A DNA stretch of 47,522 nucleotides from Deltaproteobacteria bacterium. Lineage in GTDB: Bacteria > Desulfobacterota > Binatia > UBA9968. Of this stretch, positions 8,188-16,052 are shown one piece after another. The notes beneath the pieces were generated by a model. The model saw only the letters and a list, made by a program, of their open reading frames with translations, had not been told where the DNA came from and did not search any database. Each line of letters opens with the position of its first letter. Within the stretch, counting starts at the first letter, position 1. The position numbers were made by a program, and so were the translations under genes. Location: contig SHYW01000030.1 of assembly GCA_009692615.1 (NCBI GenBank), positions 1 through 47,522 of the forward strand, written 5' to 3'.

Positions 8188-8940
8188 ATGGGGCCGAAAA
8201 TCCAAAATTCCAAATCCCCAATCGAAAATCTTAAGCGCCGCCTGGTCGAGGGCATTCAAGTGATCACTGGCGAAGGCGTGCTCAGCGGCTCGGGCCATTT
8301 GAGCGCGCGGATTCCCGGGACGGAAACGTTTTTGATCAATCCGCGCTTCGCCGGCGTGCTCGCCGATCCGAAGGATATTTGTACGGTGACCTTCGACGGC
8401 AAGCGCATCGCCGGCAAGGGACCGATTCCATCCGAGTCGCCGATTCATGCGGCGGTTTATCGGGCGCGGCCCGACGTCGGCAGCGTGATTCATTGTCACG
8501 CGCGCTATTCGATTCTCGTCGGCCTGTTGGACAAAGGGCTGATACCTTTCAACCGTGAGGCGCGGATCTTTTCCGATGGCGTGCCGGTGTTTCAAGACAG
8601 CCATGGCATCAACGATTTCACTTTGGCCGAGCGCATGGTGAAAAACCTCGGACCGCACTGGGCGACTTTCCTTCGCGGTCATGGCATCGTCGTCGCCGGG
8701 CCGGGTATCGAGGGCGCGTGCGTTTCCGCCATTCAACTGGAGCGCGCCTGCCAGGATCAGTTGTTGATGATGAGTGTGACAGAACTCAAGCCCATGACCG
8801 ATGCCGGCCGCGGCCGCAATCAAGCGCGCTTGGAAAATCCCTATCGCGCTTGGCCGTTTCTTCTATGGAAGCATAAAGTAAAATCCAAAGCGCAGATTCG
8901 CGCCGGGATTCGCACCTTGAAGGAAGGCGAGCATTATTAA
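8188..8940 (+). CDS. Class II aldolase/adducin family protein (2)
   Basis: This 250-residue paralogue of the preceding gene keeps the acid-base Glu segment SESPIHAAVYRARPDV, the metal pair as HCH (VIHCHARYS), and the third His in LRGHGIVVAGPG. The start is placed at ATG 8188 because the frame upstream lies inside the previous gene. Its N-terminus (MGPKIQNSKSPIENLK) again looks like translated repeat. The two aldolases may form hetero-oligomers or act on related substrates. The solute-binding gene 36 bp downstream could supply the substrate. Confidence 0.85.
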   Translation: MGPKIQNSKSPIENLKRRLVEGIQVITGEGVLSGSGHLSARIPGTETFLINPRFAGVLADPKDICTVTFDGKRIAGKGPIPSESPIHAAVYRARPDVGSVIHCHARYSILVGLLDKGLIPFNREARIFSDGVPVFQDSHGINDFTLAERMVKNLGPHWATFLRGHGIVVAGPGIEGACVSAIQLERACQDQLLMMSVTELKPMTDAGRGRNQARLENPYRAWPFLLWKHKVKSKAQIRAGIRTLKEGEHY

Positions 8941-8976
8941 GAATTAGTAGTCAGTGGTCAGAATGAAGAAAGACGG

Positions 8977-9990
8977 ATGATGTATCGATGCAATATTTCA
9001 CTGCTGCTTGTCGTTGCAGCGTTGTTAATGCCGGGATTGCTGGCGGCGCAAGACAAGAAGCTCGACTCGTTTACCATCTCTTACGCCTCGGTTTCCGGCA
9101 CTCGCGCGCCGTTGTGGATCGCTCGCGAGCTGGGGTTGTTTGAGAAGTATGGACTCGACGGCAATCTGATTTACATCGCCTCGGGCGTTACTTCGGTGAA
9201 CGCGTTGCTCGGCGGCAGCGTCGACATCATCGCGGCATCTGGCTCCTCGGCGACGGGGGCGGCGGCGCGCGGCGCGCCGATCGTGGTCATCGCCAGTCTC
9301 GGTCACATCGCTTACAAACTGATCGCCATGCCGTCGATTAAAACCATTCAGGATCTCAAAGGCAAAATCATCGGCTCGAGCCGCATCGGCGCCGGCTCCG
9401 ACTTCGCCTTGCAGCGTTTGCTGCCCAAGCTCGGGCTGATTCCCGGCAAGGACGTGCAGCTGATTCCCACCGGCGTGAGCGAATCGGATCGGCGCTTGTT
9501 GATGATGATGCAGGGTAAGATCGATGCGACTTTGGGCACGGAAGATAATATTTTGCAGTTGGGCAATCGCGGCATGAAGTTTTCTATTCTCGCCGACCTT
9601 TACGATTCCGGGGTTTTCACAACTGGCAGCGATATCGTCACCAGCCGCCAGCTGCTCAAGCAAAAACCGCGGCAGTTGAAAGCTTTTCTCATGGCGCTCA
9701 CCGAAGGCATCTGGATCGGCCGCAACAACAAAGAGCTGACCACGCGTATCTATCGCAAGAACATGAAAATCGAAGATACTAAACTGCTCGAGTCCATGCA
9801 CAAGAATTATTTACTCGGTTCGATCCCCGTACGCCCTTTTCCAAACGAAGAGGCGATTCAAAACGACATCGAAGATTTGAGCCATACGCTGGCGCATCTC
9901 AAGGGCAAGAAGGCGAGCGAGTTCATCGATATCTCGTTGCTCAAGAGCATGGATGAAGAAGGCTTTTTCAAACGGCTGCACGGCAAATAG
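8977..9990 (+). CDS. ABC-type solute-binding protein, SsuA/THI5/NMT1-like
   Basis: This 337-residue protein has a Sec signal peptide (about residues 1-25, ending LLAAQD). The mature start is typical of the nitrate/sulfonate/taurine and thiamine-precursor group: a beta strand (FTISYASVSGTRAPLWIA) followed by ELGLFEKYGLD. The family delivers small organic anions, sulfonates or pyrimidines to ABC importers. No permease or ATPase is adjacent. The start is one of two adjacent ATG codons (8977 or 8980). It stands 36 bp after the aldolase pair and probably shares their transcript. Confidence 0.87.
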   Translation: MMYRCNISLLLVVAALLMPGLLAAQDKKLDSFTISYASVSGTRAPLWIARELGLFEKYGLDGNLIYIASGVTSVNALLGGSVDIIAASGSSATGAAARGAPIVVIASLGHIAYKLIAMPSIKTIQDLKGKIIGSSRIGAGSDFALQRLLPKLGLIPGKDVQLIPTGVSESDRRLLMMMQGKIDATLGTEDNILQLGNRGMKFSILADLYDSGVFTTGSDIVTSRQLLKQKPRQLKAFLMALTEGIWIGRNNKELTTRIYRKNMKIEDTKLLESMHKNYLLGSIPVRPFPNEEAIQNDIEDLSHTLAHLKGKKASEFIDISLLKSMDEEGFFKRLHGK

Positions 9991-10015
9991 CTGACACGCC
10001 CCAAACAGGCCGATC

Positions 10016-10429
10016 TTGAGCACAGCGAAACCGCGCATCATCACGTACGAACTCCCCGGCGGCTGGACTGTGCTTGCCGGCGCCACCGACGCCGATAACG
10101 ATTATCTGAGCACCGAATTGGCGAATCCCGATGACTGGTGGTTTCACGCCGACAGCGTGCCGGGCAGTCATGTCATTTTACGAGCGAAAGCAGATGAAGA
10201 GCCGAGCCGCGAAACTTTGCGCCAAGCGGCGGCGGTGGCGCTGTACCATAGCAAGGCGCGCAACGCGGGGCTGGCGCCGGTGCATTGCACCCAAGCGCGC
10301 AACGTCAAGAAACCGCGCGGCGTCAAAACCGGCACGGTTCAAGTGGCCAAAGGCACGGTGCTCAAAGTGCGGCCCGATATCAGTTTCGCCGTGCGCGTGA
10401 GCGGCGCGGCCAAGCCGGCGGCGAATTAA
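10016..10429 (+). CDS. Stand-alone NFACT-R (DUF814) RNA-binding domain protein
   Basis: This 137-residue protein is made of only the NFACT-R domain, normally the C-terminal part of RqcH/Tae2/NEMF ribosome quality-control factors. Signature segments are DDWWFHADSVPGSHV (about 41-55) and the later NVKKPRGVKTGTV. The NFACT-N, HhH and coiled-coil regions are absent and no frame upstream encodes them. The start appears to be TTG at 10016, with no convincing Shine-Dalgarno sequence. It sits between two solute-binding-type genes, 25 bp after one and 14 bp before the other, so co-transcription is likely although a functional link is not obvious. Confidence 0.8.
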   Translation: MSTAKPRIITYELPGGWTVLAGATDADNDYLSTELANPDDWWFHADSVPGSHVILRAKADEEPSRETLRQAAAVALYHSKARNAGLAPVHCTQARNVKKPRGVKTGTVQVAKGTVLKVRPDISFAVRVSGAAKPAAN

Positions 10430-10443
10430 AACTGCGAGCTTTG

Positions 10444-11370
10444 ATGCTGCAAGTAACTCTGGCCTATCGTGACGACGACCGCACGCCTGTGATCTTCGCC
10501 ATTCGAGAAATGGCCAAGCGCCATTACGATCTCGACGTGCGTATCGTCCGCATCAGAGACGGCGACGAATATGAAGCCGCGCTATTCAACGGCGGCGCCG
10601 ACACCATCATCGAGCATCTCGAATATCTTTACGACGAAGCCGTAAAAGGCAAAAAAATTAGTTTCTTCTGCGCGCCGAGCAAGGGCGGCGGGCTCGATCT
10701 GGTCGTGCCGCAGCGAATTCACGGCGTCGAAGAATTGCGCGGCAAAAAAATCGCCGTTCGTTCCCACGGCCAGCCCCACGCGGTGACGCTCTGGCTGCGC
10801 ATGCTCGGATTCGAAAACGATGTGACGACTGTAATCGTCCACGACAAGGATGTCGGCCGCTGGGGACAGTGGAAGAAAGTCGTCAGCGGCGAGTGCGCCG
10901 CCACGTTCATGTCGCCGTTGTATTTGCCCGAGGCGCTGAATGCCGGATTGAAAATTCTTTCGGTTCCCGACATTCCCATCGTCGGTCATTTTGCTCAAGC
11001 CTGCTTGGCGGAATACGCCCGGGAAAATTCTGCCGTGATGCTGTCGTATGTTCAGTCGGTTCTACACGCGCTGGTCTGGCTTACTCATCGTCCAAACGAC
11101 GCGCTCGCAGCACTTGCGCCTGATTTGAAAACCGCGATGGCCGTCGACGACGCCGGCGAACTCAAGCGCCGTTTCGATGCCGTGGTCGGCGGCTTGCAGA
11201 TCCGTCCTTATCCGACAGCGCAAGCGATCGCCAACACCTACGAGATCGCGGTCATTGAATTTCCCGACGCAAAGGGGCTGAATCCGCTGTCACTGTGGGA
11301 TTTACACTGGGTGAAAGAGCTTGACGATGGCGGGTTTATCGATGGGCTGGTGAAGCAGCTGTCGGCCTAG
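10444..11370 (+). CDS. Cytoplasmic periplasmic-binding-protein-fold protein (NMT1/decarboxylase-like)
   Basis: This 308-residue protein has a type 2 periplasmic-binding fold: a ligand-loop segment ADTIIEHLEYLYDEA, a hinge-region RIHGVEELRGKKIAVRSHG, and a C-terminal LHWVKELDDGGFIDGLVKQL typical of NMT1-like proteins. It lacks any signal peptide or lipobox: the protein starts MLQVTLAYRDDDR with the first beta strand. Cytoplasmic members of this fold include 4,5-dihydroxyphthalate decarboxylase-like proteins, so an enzyme or intracellular binding role is possible. The ATG at 10444 is chosen because the frame upstream lies within the NFACT-R gene. It is the last gene before a repeat module. Confidence 0.72.
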   Translation: MLQVTLAYRDDDRTPVIFAIREMAKRHYDLDVRIVRIRDGDEYEAALFNGGADTIIEHLEYLYDEAVKGKKISFFCAPSKGGGLDLVVPQRIHGVEELRGKKIAVRSHGQPHAVTLWLRMLGFENDVTTVIVHDKDVGRWGQWKKVVSGECAATFMSPLYLPEALNAGLKILSVPDIPIVGHFAQACLAEYARENSAVMLSYVQSVLHALVWLTHRPNDALAALAPDLKTAMAVDDAGELKRRFDAVVGGLQIRPYPTAQAIANTYEIAVIEFPDAKGLNPLSLWDLHWVKELDDGGFIDGLVKQLSA

Positions 11371-11387
11371 TCCCATTTTCCGTGATC

Positions 11388-11484
11388 GTCATACCGACGA
11401 ACGCCGGTATCCAGGGATGGTGGGGGAGGTCTCTATCGAGTCACAAACCTAAGAATGGACACCGGCCTGCGCCGGTGTGACGGG
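11388..11484. repeat. Bipartite palindromic repeat module, left of GIY-YIG gene
   Basis: The module has two hairpin-forming ends: GTCATACCGACGAACGCCGG followed by TATCCAGG, and TGGACACCGGCCTGCGCCGG followed by TGTGACG. About 45 bp of spacer lies between them. The same arrangement recurs at 11909-12006 on the other side of the GIY-YIG gene. It is of the widespread REP-like class often translated as VIPAKAGIQ in false frames. Confidence 0.8.
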
Positions 11485-11569
11485 ATGTGGGAGGCTGATG
11501 TATTCCGCGTGGAGTCTTGCCCTGTACGGTTTTGACGTGACGCGTTACGGCTTGTACGCTGCCGATTCC

Positions 11570-11857
11570 ATGAAGCAGCCCTGTGTGTACATCCTTGCCA
11601 GCAAGCGAAATGGTACGCTATATATTGGCTTGACATCGGATCTCGTCCAAAGGGTTTGGCAGCATAAAAACGATCTCGTTGACGGATTCACAAAACGTTA
11701 CGGCGTGCATATGTTAGTCTGGTACGAAGTCTGCGGTACGATGGAGGTTGCGATCACTCGAGAAAAGGCGATTAAGGAATGGCAACGGGCTTGGAAAATT
11801 AGCCTAATTCAAGAGGTGAATCCGGAATGGAAAGACTTGTACGATGGGTTGCTTTAG
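11570..11857 (+). CDS. Small GIY-YIG nuclease-domain protein
   Basis: This 95-residue protein is a single GIY-YIG domain: VYILAS at residues 5-10 and LYIGLTSDLVQRVWQHK for the YIG strand and the Arg-bearing helix, followed by a catalytic-type Glu (TREKAIKEWQRAWK). The end NPEWKDLYDGLL is typical of the UPF0213/YhbQ-like small family. The ATG at 11570 is chosen because the domain starts there; in-frame ATG 11498 is possible but adds residues without family likeness. No good Shine-Dalgarno precedes it. Matching palindromic modules flank it on both sides, suggesting a repeat-associated gene rather than part of the catabolic operon. Confidence 0.85.
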   Translation: MKQPCVYILASKRNGTLYIGLTSDLVQRVWQHKNDLVDGFTKRYGVHMLVWYEVCGTMEVAITREKAIKEWQRAWKISLIQEVNPEWKDLYDGLL

Positions 11858-11908
11858 CTGGATATTGAGTTCCGTCGTTTTTCTATTGCGCTGCACGCGA
11901 CTCCGGTC

Positions 11909-12006
11909 CGTCATTCCGGCGCAGGCCGGAATCCAGGCGGGGAAGGGCGGAGCTTTGCGTGTCGATAGGAGTCGGTCATGGACACCGGCCTTCGCCGGTG
12001 TGACGG
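11909..12006. repeat. Bipartite palindromic repeat module, right of GIY-YIG gene
   Basis: CGTCATTCCGGCGCAGGCCG followed by GAATCCAGG forms one end and GGACACCGGCCTTCGCCGGT followed by GTGACGG the other. The module has the same bipartite plan and nearly the same length as 11388-11484. It ends about 35 bp before the next Rieske gene. Confidence 0.8.
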
Positions 12007-12041
12007 CAGGGATATCGGTTAGTTTCCAGAGGTAAATAATC

Positions 12042-13307
12042 ATGATTAGCTCTGAAGAAAACCAACTGTTGACACAAAGCGGCCCGAACACGCCCTGCGG
12101 CGAGATGATGCGCCGTTACTGGCAGCCGGTGGCTTTGGCTGAAGAGTTGCCGCTCGGTGGCGCGCCGGTCAAAGTGAAAATTCTCGGCGAAGAGTTGGTC
12201 TTGTTTCGCGACGATCAGGGACGGCCGGGATTGATTGGGTTGCACTGCGCCCATCGCGGCACGGATTTGAGTTACGGCCGCGTCGAAGATGGCGGTTTGC
12301 GCTGTCTTTATCACGGCTGGCTTTACGATATTTGCGGCCGGGTACTCGATCAGCCGGGCGAGCCGGGCGGCGGCGCCAACAAAGCGGCGATTCGTCATCG
12401 CGCCCATCCCTGCCAAGAATCGGGCGGGGTGATCTTCACCTACATGGGGCCGGGCGAGCCGCCGCTGCTGCCCAATTATGAATTTCTCACCGCGCCGCCC
12501 GAGCGACGCACGGTGGTGAAGGCTTTTTACGAATGCAATTACTTGCAGGGCAACGAAGGCAACATCGATCCGGTGCATCTGTCGTTCTTGCACCAATATC
12601 TGAGTGAAGCGCAAGTGGCGCGCTTGCGCGTCGTGCAATCGGTCAACGCCACCGACAACACGCTGCTCGGTAAAGATGTCGCGCCCAATATCGAAGTCGA
12701 AGTGACCGACTACGGTTTGCGCATCTACACGCTGCGCGCCGCCAGCGCGGACAAGCGCTATCTGCGCGTGACCAATTTTGTCATGCCTAATCTCGCCGCC
12801 TTCGGCGGTTCCACCGTCGGCGACGGCTACGCCGTGCACTGGCATGTGCCCGTCAATGATCACAGTCATTGGAAATATATTTTCGCCTTCAGCCGCGACA
12901 AAGAACTCGACGAGTTCCTGCGCACGCGCAGCCGCTTGGATCTGGGCGCCGATTATCGTTTGACGCGCAACGGCGCCAATCGCTACGAGCAGGACCGCGC
13001 CTCGATGAAGACGCACACCTTCACTGGCATGGGCATTAACTTTCAGGTGCACGATGCTTTTGCCACCGAAAGTCAGGGCCAGGTGCAAAATCGCACGGCA
13101 GAAAATCCGGTCTTGTCAGACAAGGCGATCATTGGCGCGCGCAAGTTGATTCTCAATGCCATCAAGGACGTGCAGCAGGGACGCGACCCGCAGCATGTGG
13201 TTCGCGACGCGCAGGCGAATCGCTTCGGTCATTTGGTCGTGCTCTCCGATGTCATTCCCAACCAGGACGATTGGAAAGAGTACACGCGGAGCCGGCAACG
13301 CAAATAA
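12042..13307 (+). CDS. Rieske non-heme iron oxygenase, alpha subunit (2)
   Basis: This 421-residue protein has a Rieske cluster site at C69-x-H71 and C88-x2-H91 (CLYHGW). The mononuclear iron site is in the NYLQGNEGNIDPVHLSFLH segment near residues 166-184. The N-terminus (MISSEENQLLTQ) and the Rieske domain are clearly related to oxygenase 1 at 1463, yet the catalytic halves differ, so they are divergent paralogues. No reductase, ferredoxin or beta subunit is adjacent. It begins at ATG 12042 after AGAGGTAAATAATC and is followed 77 bp later by a solute-binding gene. Confidence 0.9.
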   Translation: MISSEENQLLTQSGPNTPCGEMMRRYWQPVALAEELPLGGAPVKVKILGEELVLFRDDQGRPGLIGLHCAHRGTDLSYGRVEDGGLRCLYHGWLYDICGRVLDQPGEPGGGANKAAIRHRAHPCQESGGVIFTYMGPGEPPLLPNYEFLTAPPERRTVVKAFYECNYLQGNEGNIDPVHLSFLHQYLSEAQVARLRVVQSVNATDNTLLGKDVAPNIEVEVTDYGLRIYTLRAASADKRYLRVTNFVMPNLAAFGGSTVGDGYAVHWHVPVNDHSHWKYIFAFSRDKELDEFLRTRSRLDLGADYRLTRNGANRYEQDRASMKTHTFTGMGINFQVHDAFATESQGQVQNRTAENPVLSDKAIIGARKLILNAIKDVQQGRDPQHVVRDAQANRFGHLVVLSDVIPNQDDWKEYTRSRQRK

Positions 13308-13309
13308 AT

Positions 13310-13382
13310 TTCGGAAAATATTTCCCGCAAAGCACGTCCTGAGCGACGTCGAAGGGGCGCAAAGACGCCAAGGTTTCGGAGA
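13310..13382. repeat. Dispersed palindromic repeat (GCAAAG...GGCGCAAAGACGCCAA type)
   Basis: TTTCGGAAAATATTTCCCGC is followed by AAAGCACGTCCTGAGCGACG, then GGGGCGCAAAGACGCCAAGG and TTTCGGAG. The same family is seen at 17977-18071, 27422-27520, 32994-33064 and 37651-37790. It occupies nearly the whole gap upstream of the solute-binding gene at 13385. Confidence 0.65.
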
Positions 13383-13384
13383 TA

Positions 13385-14359
13385 ATGAGAAAGCTAATTT
13401 CCTTTTTCTTTTTCCTGCTGACGGTTGCATCGGCCGCCCACGCGCAGGAGCGCTATTTGATCGCCTACGCCGGCTTCGCTGGTTTTCAATCGCCGCTGTG
13501 GGCGACCAAAGAGCTTGGCCTGCTTAACAAATATGGCATCAGCGCCGATTTAGTTCTGACTCCCGGCTCGACGCGGCAGATTCAAGCGCTGGTGGGCAAC
13601 AGCGTGCACTTCGCCCAAGTGGATGCGGTGACGACCATCAATGCCATCGCTCAGGGCGCCGATCTGGTGATGATCTCCGGTTCTCTCAATACGTTTCCAT
13701 TTAGTTTTGTGGCGCAGAAGGAGATTCGCAAGCCGGAAGATCTCACCGGCAAGAAAGTCGGCATCGTCGGTTTCGGCGGCGCCAACGAACTCGCCGTGCT
13801 GCTCGCACTCAAGGAATGGAACCTGCCGCGCAACGCAGTGACGATCTTGCAAGCCGGCGGCGCGCCGCAGCGCTATCTCGGCCTTATCACTAAAGTGCTC
13901 GATGCTACCGTGCTAGCGCAACCGGAAATCGGCGAGGCTCAGCGTCAGGGCATGAACGTGTTGGTGCATATGCGCGACATGAAGACCGCGGCGTTTCCGA
14001 TGAACGTCATGGTGGTGCGCCGGTCGTTTCTGCAACAAAACCGCGAGCTGGTGAAACGCTATCAGCAGGCTTACGCCGAGGCGACCTATCAGTTGATCAA
14101 CAGCAAGGACAAAGCCACCGCGGTGCTGACCAAATGGTTGCAGCAGAAAAATCCCAGGGCGATTGATGAGACCTATCAATACGTCGCCAGCAGTTTCGCC
14201 TTTCCGACGCGCGTTTCGCCGCAAGGGATTCGCAATACATTGGAAATGGTCGCCGAGCGCACTCCCAAGATCGATCGCAACGTCGCCAAGTATGTCGACG
14301 AGTCGATCCTCGACGAATTGGAAAAAGAGGGGTTCTTCAAACGCATTACCGGGAAGTGA
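13385..14359 (+). CDS. ABC-type solute-binding protein, SsuA/THI5/NMT1-like
   Basis: This 324-residue protein has a strong Sec signal peptide (residues 1-21, MRKLISFFFFLLTVASAAHA). The mature protein opens RYLIAYAGFAGFQSPLWATKELGLLNKYG, with the family's first strand and helix, and ends in the usual VDESILDELEKEGFFKRI helix. It follows Rieske oxygenase 2 on the same strand, with a repeat in between. No permease or ATPase is nearby. An aromatic carboxylate or sulfonate substrate is a guess from context only. The start ATG is close behind GGAGATA. Confidence 0.87.
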   Translation: MRKLISFFFFLLTVASAAHAQERYLIAYAGFAGFQSPLWATKELGLLNKYGISADLVLTPGSTRQIQALVGNSVHFAQVDAVTTINAIAQGADLVMISGSLNTFPFSFVAQKEIRKPEDLTGKKVGIVGFGGANELAVLLALKEWNLPRNAVTILQAGGAPQRYLGLITKVLDATVLAQPEIGEAQRQGMNVLVHMRDMKTAAFPMNVMVVRRSFLQQNRELVKRYQQAYAEATYQLINSKDKATAVLTKWLQQKNPRAIDETYQYVASSFAFPTRVSPQGIRNTLEMVAERTPKIDRNVAKYVDESILDELEKEGFFKRITGK

Positions 14360-14376
14360 TGCGCGAGCCCTTTTCC

Positions 14377-14396
14377 TCCCCCGTGATGCGGGGGTT
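14377..14396 (+). terminator. Short GC-rich hairpin, possible weak terminator
   Basis: TCCCCCGTGATGCGGGGGTT can form a six-base-pair stem (CCCCCG with CGGGGG) over a five-base loop. It sits 18 bp past the stop of the solute-binding gene. No clear U-run follows, so it could equally be a read-through attenuator before the VOC gene. Confidence 0.3.
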
Positions 14397-14427
14397 GCAC
14401 TAAACGCAGCGACCGTAGGGAGGTCTG

Positions 14428-15258
14428 ATGCTAGCCAAAATTCAACACGCCGCCATCGTCAGTGAAAATTTCGTGCGCGAAGCGAAGTTTTTCGAAGCCG
14501 CATTCGGCATGAAGCGCTCGAAGCCCGGCTCCGAGGAAGAGCAGAAGGCGATTCGCACCAACTACGCGGTCAGCGTCAGCGACGGTAACGTCGGTGTGAC
14601 GATCATCGGCCGCAAACCCGGCTACGTGCCGGGGCTGCACCATTTCGGCGTCGATGTCGACGACGTCGGCGAAGCGATGGCGCGGATCAAGAAAAAATAT
14701 CCCGAAGTCGCCGTGCTCAAGCGGCCGTCCAATCGTCCCTTCGCGACCTACGGGGCGCACGATCCCGAGGGAAATTATTTCGACTTGACTCAAGAGGGAA
14801 TGCCGAACCGGCGGGATGTTTATACGGAACAGCAACACGAGCAGCCGCGGCGGATTCATCACATCAAGTTGCGCGTGATGAACGCGCCGCGCATCGCCGA
14901 GTTCTATCGCGACCTGTTCGACATGCGTGAAGAAGACAAGGCACTCGAAGACCCAAACTTTTATCTCACCGACGGCCAGGTGCGCTTGATCGTCGCGCCC
15001 TGGAAGATGAGCGACTTCGAAGGCGCCGGCATCGACCGGCCCGGCATCGAACATATCGGCTTCAAAGTCGAAAGCATCGAAGCGGTCAAGAAAGAGTTGG
15101 CCGCGCTGCGCGCAGCCGATCCAGAAATGCGCGAGCGCATCATCGCCGAGCCGAGCGAAGCCGAACGGCGCGTGGCTTTAATTGCGTCGTGCCGCCACGG
15201 GCAGTTTCAGTGTTCGAGTCCCGATGGGTTGTTTGTCGATGTTTTGGAGCAGCACTAA
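14428..15258 (+). CDS. VOC superfamily protein with two domains, extradiol-dioxygenase-like (1)
   Basis: This 276-residue protein has two vicinal-oxygen-chelate modules. The first spans about residues 1-125 (MLAKIQHAAIVSENF, LHHFGVDVDD, AHDPEGNYFDLTQE) and the second about 140-275 (RRIHHIKLRVMNAPRIAEFYRDLF, GIEHIGFKVES). Metal-ligand candidates are the His at the starts of the betaalphabeta units and Glu or Asp near EGNYFDL. The family includes type I extradiol dioxygenases, glyoxalases and epimerases. A related gene of similar length lies at 33482-34294. The ATG at 14428 follows GGGAGGTCTG. It is the last plus-strand gene before a repeat-rich gap. Confidence 0.85.
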   Translation: MLAKIQHAAIVSENFVREAKFFEAAFGMKRSKPGSEEEQKAIRTNYAVSVSDGNVGVTIIGRKPGYVPGLHHFGVDVDDVGEAMARIKKKYPEVAVLKRPSNRPFATYGAHDPEGNYFDLTQEGMPNRRDVYTEQQHEQPRRIHHIKLRVMNAPRIAEFYRDLFDMREEDKALEDPNFYLTDGQVRLIVAPWKMSDFEGAGIDRPGIEHIGFKVESIEAVKKELAALRAADPEMRERIIAEPSEAERRVALIASCRHGQFQCSSPDGLFVDVLEQH

Positions 15259-15269
15259 CGAACGGTTGA

Positions 15270-15400
15270 GTAGTGGTTCAGTTTCGCCGGAATCTGTAGG
15301 GGCGGACCTATGTGTCCGCCCGTTCGGAGGGCCGACACGCAGGTCGGCCCCTACAGTGAGATGCGATGTTAAAAACAAACTGAACCACAACCGACGGTTG
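15270..15400. repeat. Nested palindromic element (GTAGGGGCGG hairpin inside GTGGTTCAGTTT arms)
   Basis: An inner palindrome at 15297-15356 (GTAGGGGCGGACC ... GGTCGGCCCCTAC) is enclosed by a second inverted pair: GTGGTTCAGTTT near 15275 and AAACTGAACCAC near 15380. Related GTAGGGGCGACC cores occur at 19441-19472 and 37957-37981. The nesting suggests insertion of one repeat into another, or a small miniature element. Confidence 0.65.
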
Positions 15401-15467
15401 GCTCAATTGTCATTGCTGTGGGTAATTGTGCTGTTCTACATAAGGTGAATTCACGGGGAACTCGACC

Positions 15468-16049
15468 GTGCCAAAACTAGAAAGGCCGCATTTTACAGCC
15501 GCCGAATATTTGTCTATGGAGCGTGCTTCGAGCGAGAAGCATGAGTATGCTTTCGGCGAGATCTTCGCGATGACCGGCGCGTCGCTGCGGCACGTCGCCA
15601 TTGTCGGTAACATTGCCAGTGAATTGCGCAATCAACTGCGGCAACGCCCCTGCCAAGTTTACTCGATGCACCTACGGGTTTGCGTCGACCGGAACCATCG
15701 CTACACCTATCCGGATGTCGTGGTGTGTTGCGCTCCGGCGCAGCTTTTGGATGAGACGCTGGACACTTTGCTCAACCCCGAACTGATCGTCGAAGTTCTT
15801 TCTGAATCGACCCGTAACTACGACCGCGGCGACAAGTTTCAGCAGTACCGTGGCATTCCTTCTTTCCGCGAGTATCTGCTCGTCGATCAAGCAAAGGTTC
15901 ATGTCGAGCGCTATTCAAAGCAAAGCGATGGCACCTGGTCGCTGTGAGAAACCGACCTGATCGATGACGTGGTGCGGCTGGAATCGGTCGGCGTCGCGCT
16001 GGCAGTCTCGGAAATTTATTTCAAGATCGATTTCGAACGGCCGCTGTAA
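15468..16049 (+). pseudogene. Uma2 family (DUF820) endonuclease-like protein, in-frame TGA near the C-terminus
   Basis: From GTG 15468 (after ACGGGGAACTC) the frame encodes 159 residues of a Uma2/DUF820 protein: MERASSEKHEYAFGEIFAMTG, then TYPDVVVCC and LIVEVLSESTRNYDRGDKFQQYRGIPS with the PD-(D/E)xK-type core, and YLLVDQAKVHVERY. A TGA stop at 15945-15947 interrupts it. The same frame continues with ETDLIDDVVRLESVGVAL and AVSEIYFKIDF to a TAA at 16047-16049, matching the C-terminal strand and helix of the family and restoring the usual length (193 residues). A single-base change such as CGA to TGA would explain this. The shorter protein keeps the putative catalytic core and may still fold. 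Confidence 0.8.
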
Positions 16050-16052
16050 GAG

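Noticed and set aside
15945-15947. Selenocysteine in the Uma2 protein
   Set aside because: The family has no Cys at this position and Uma2 is not a thiol enzyme. I saw no convincing hairpin after this TGA.
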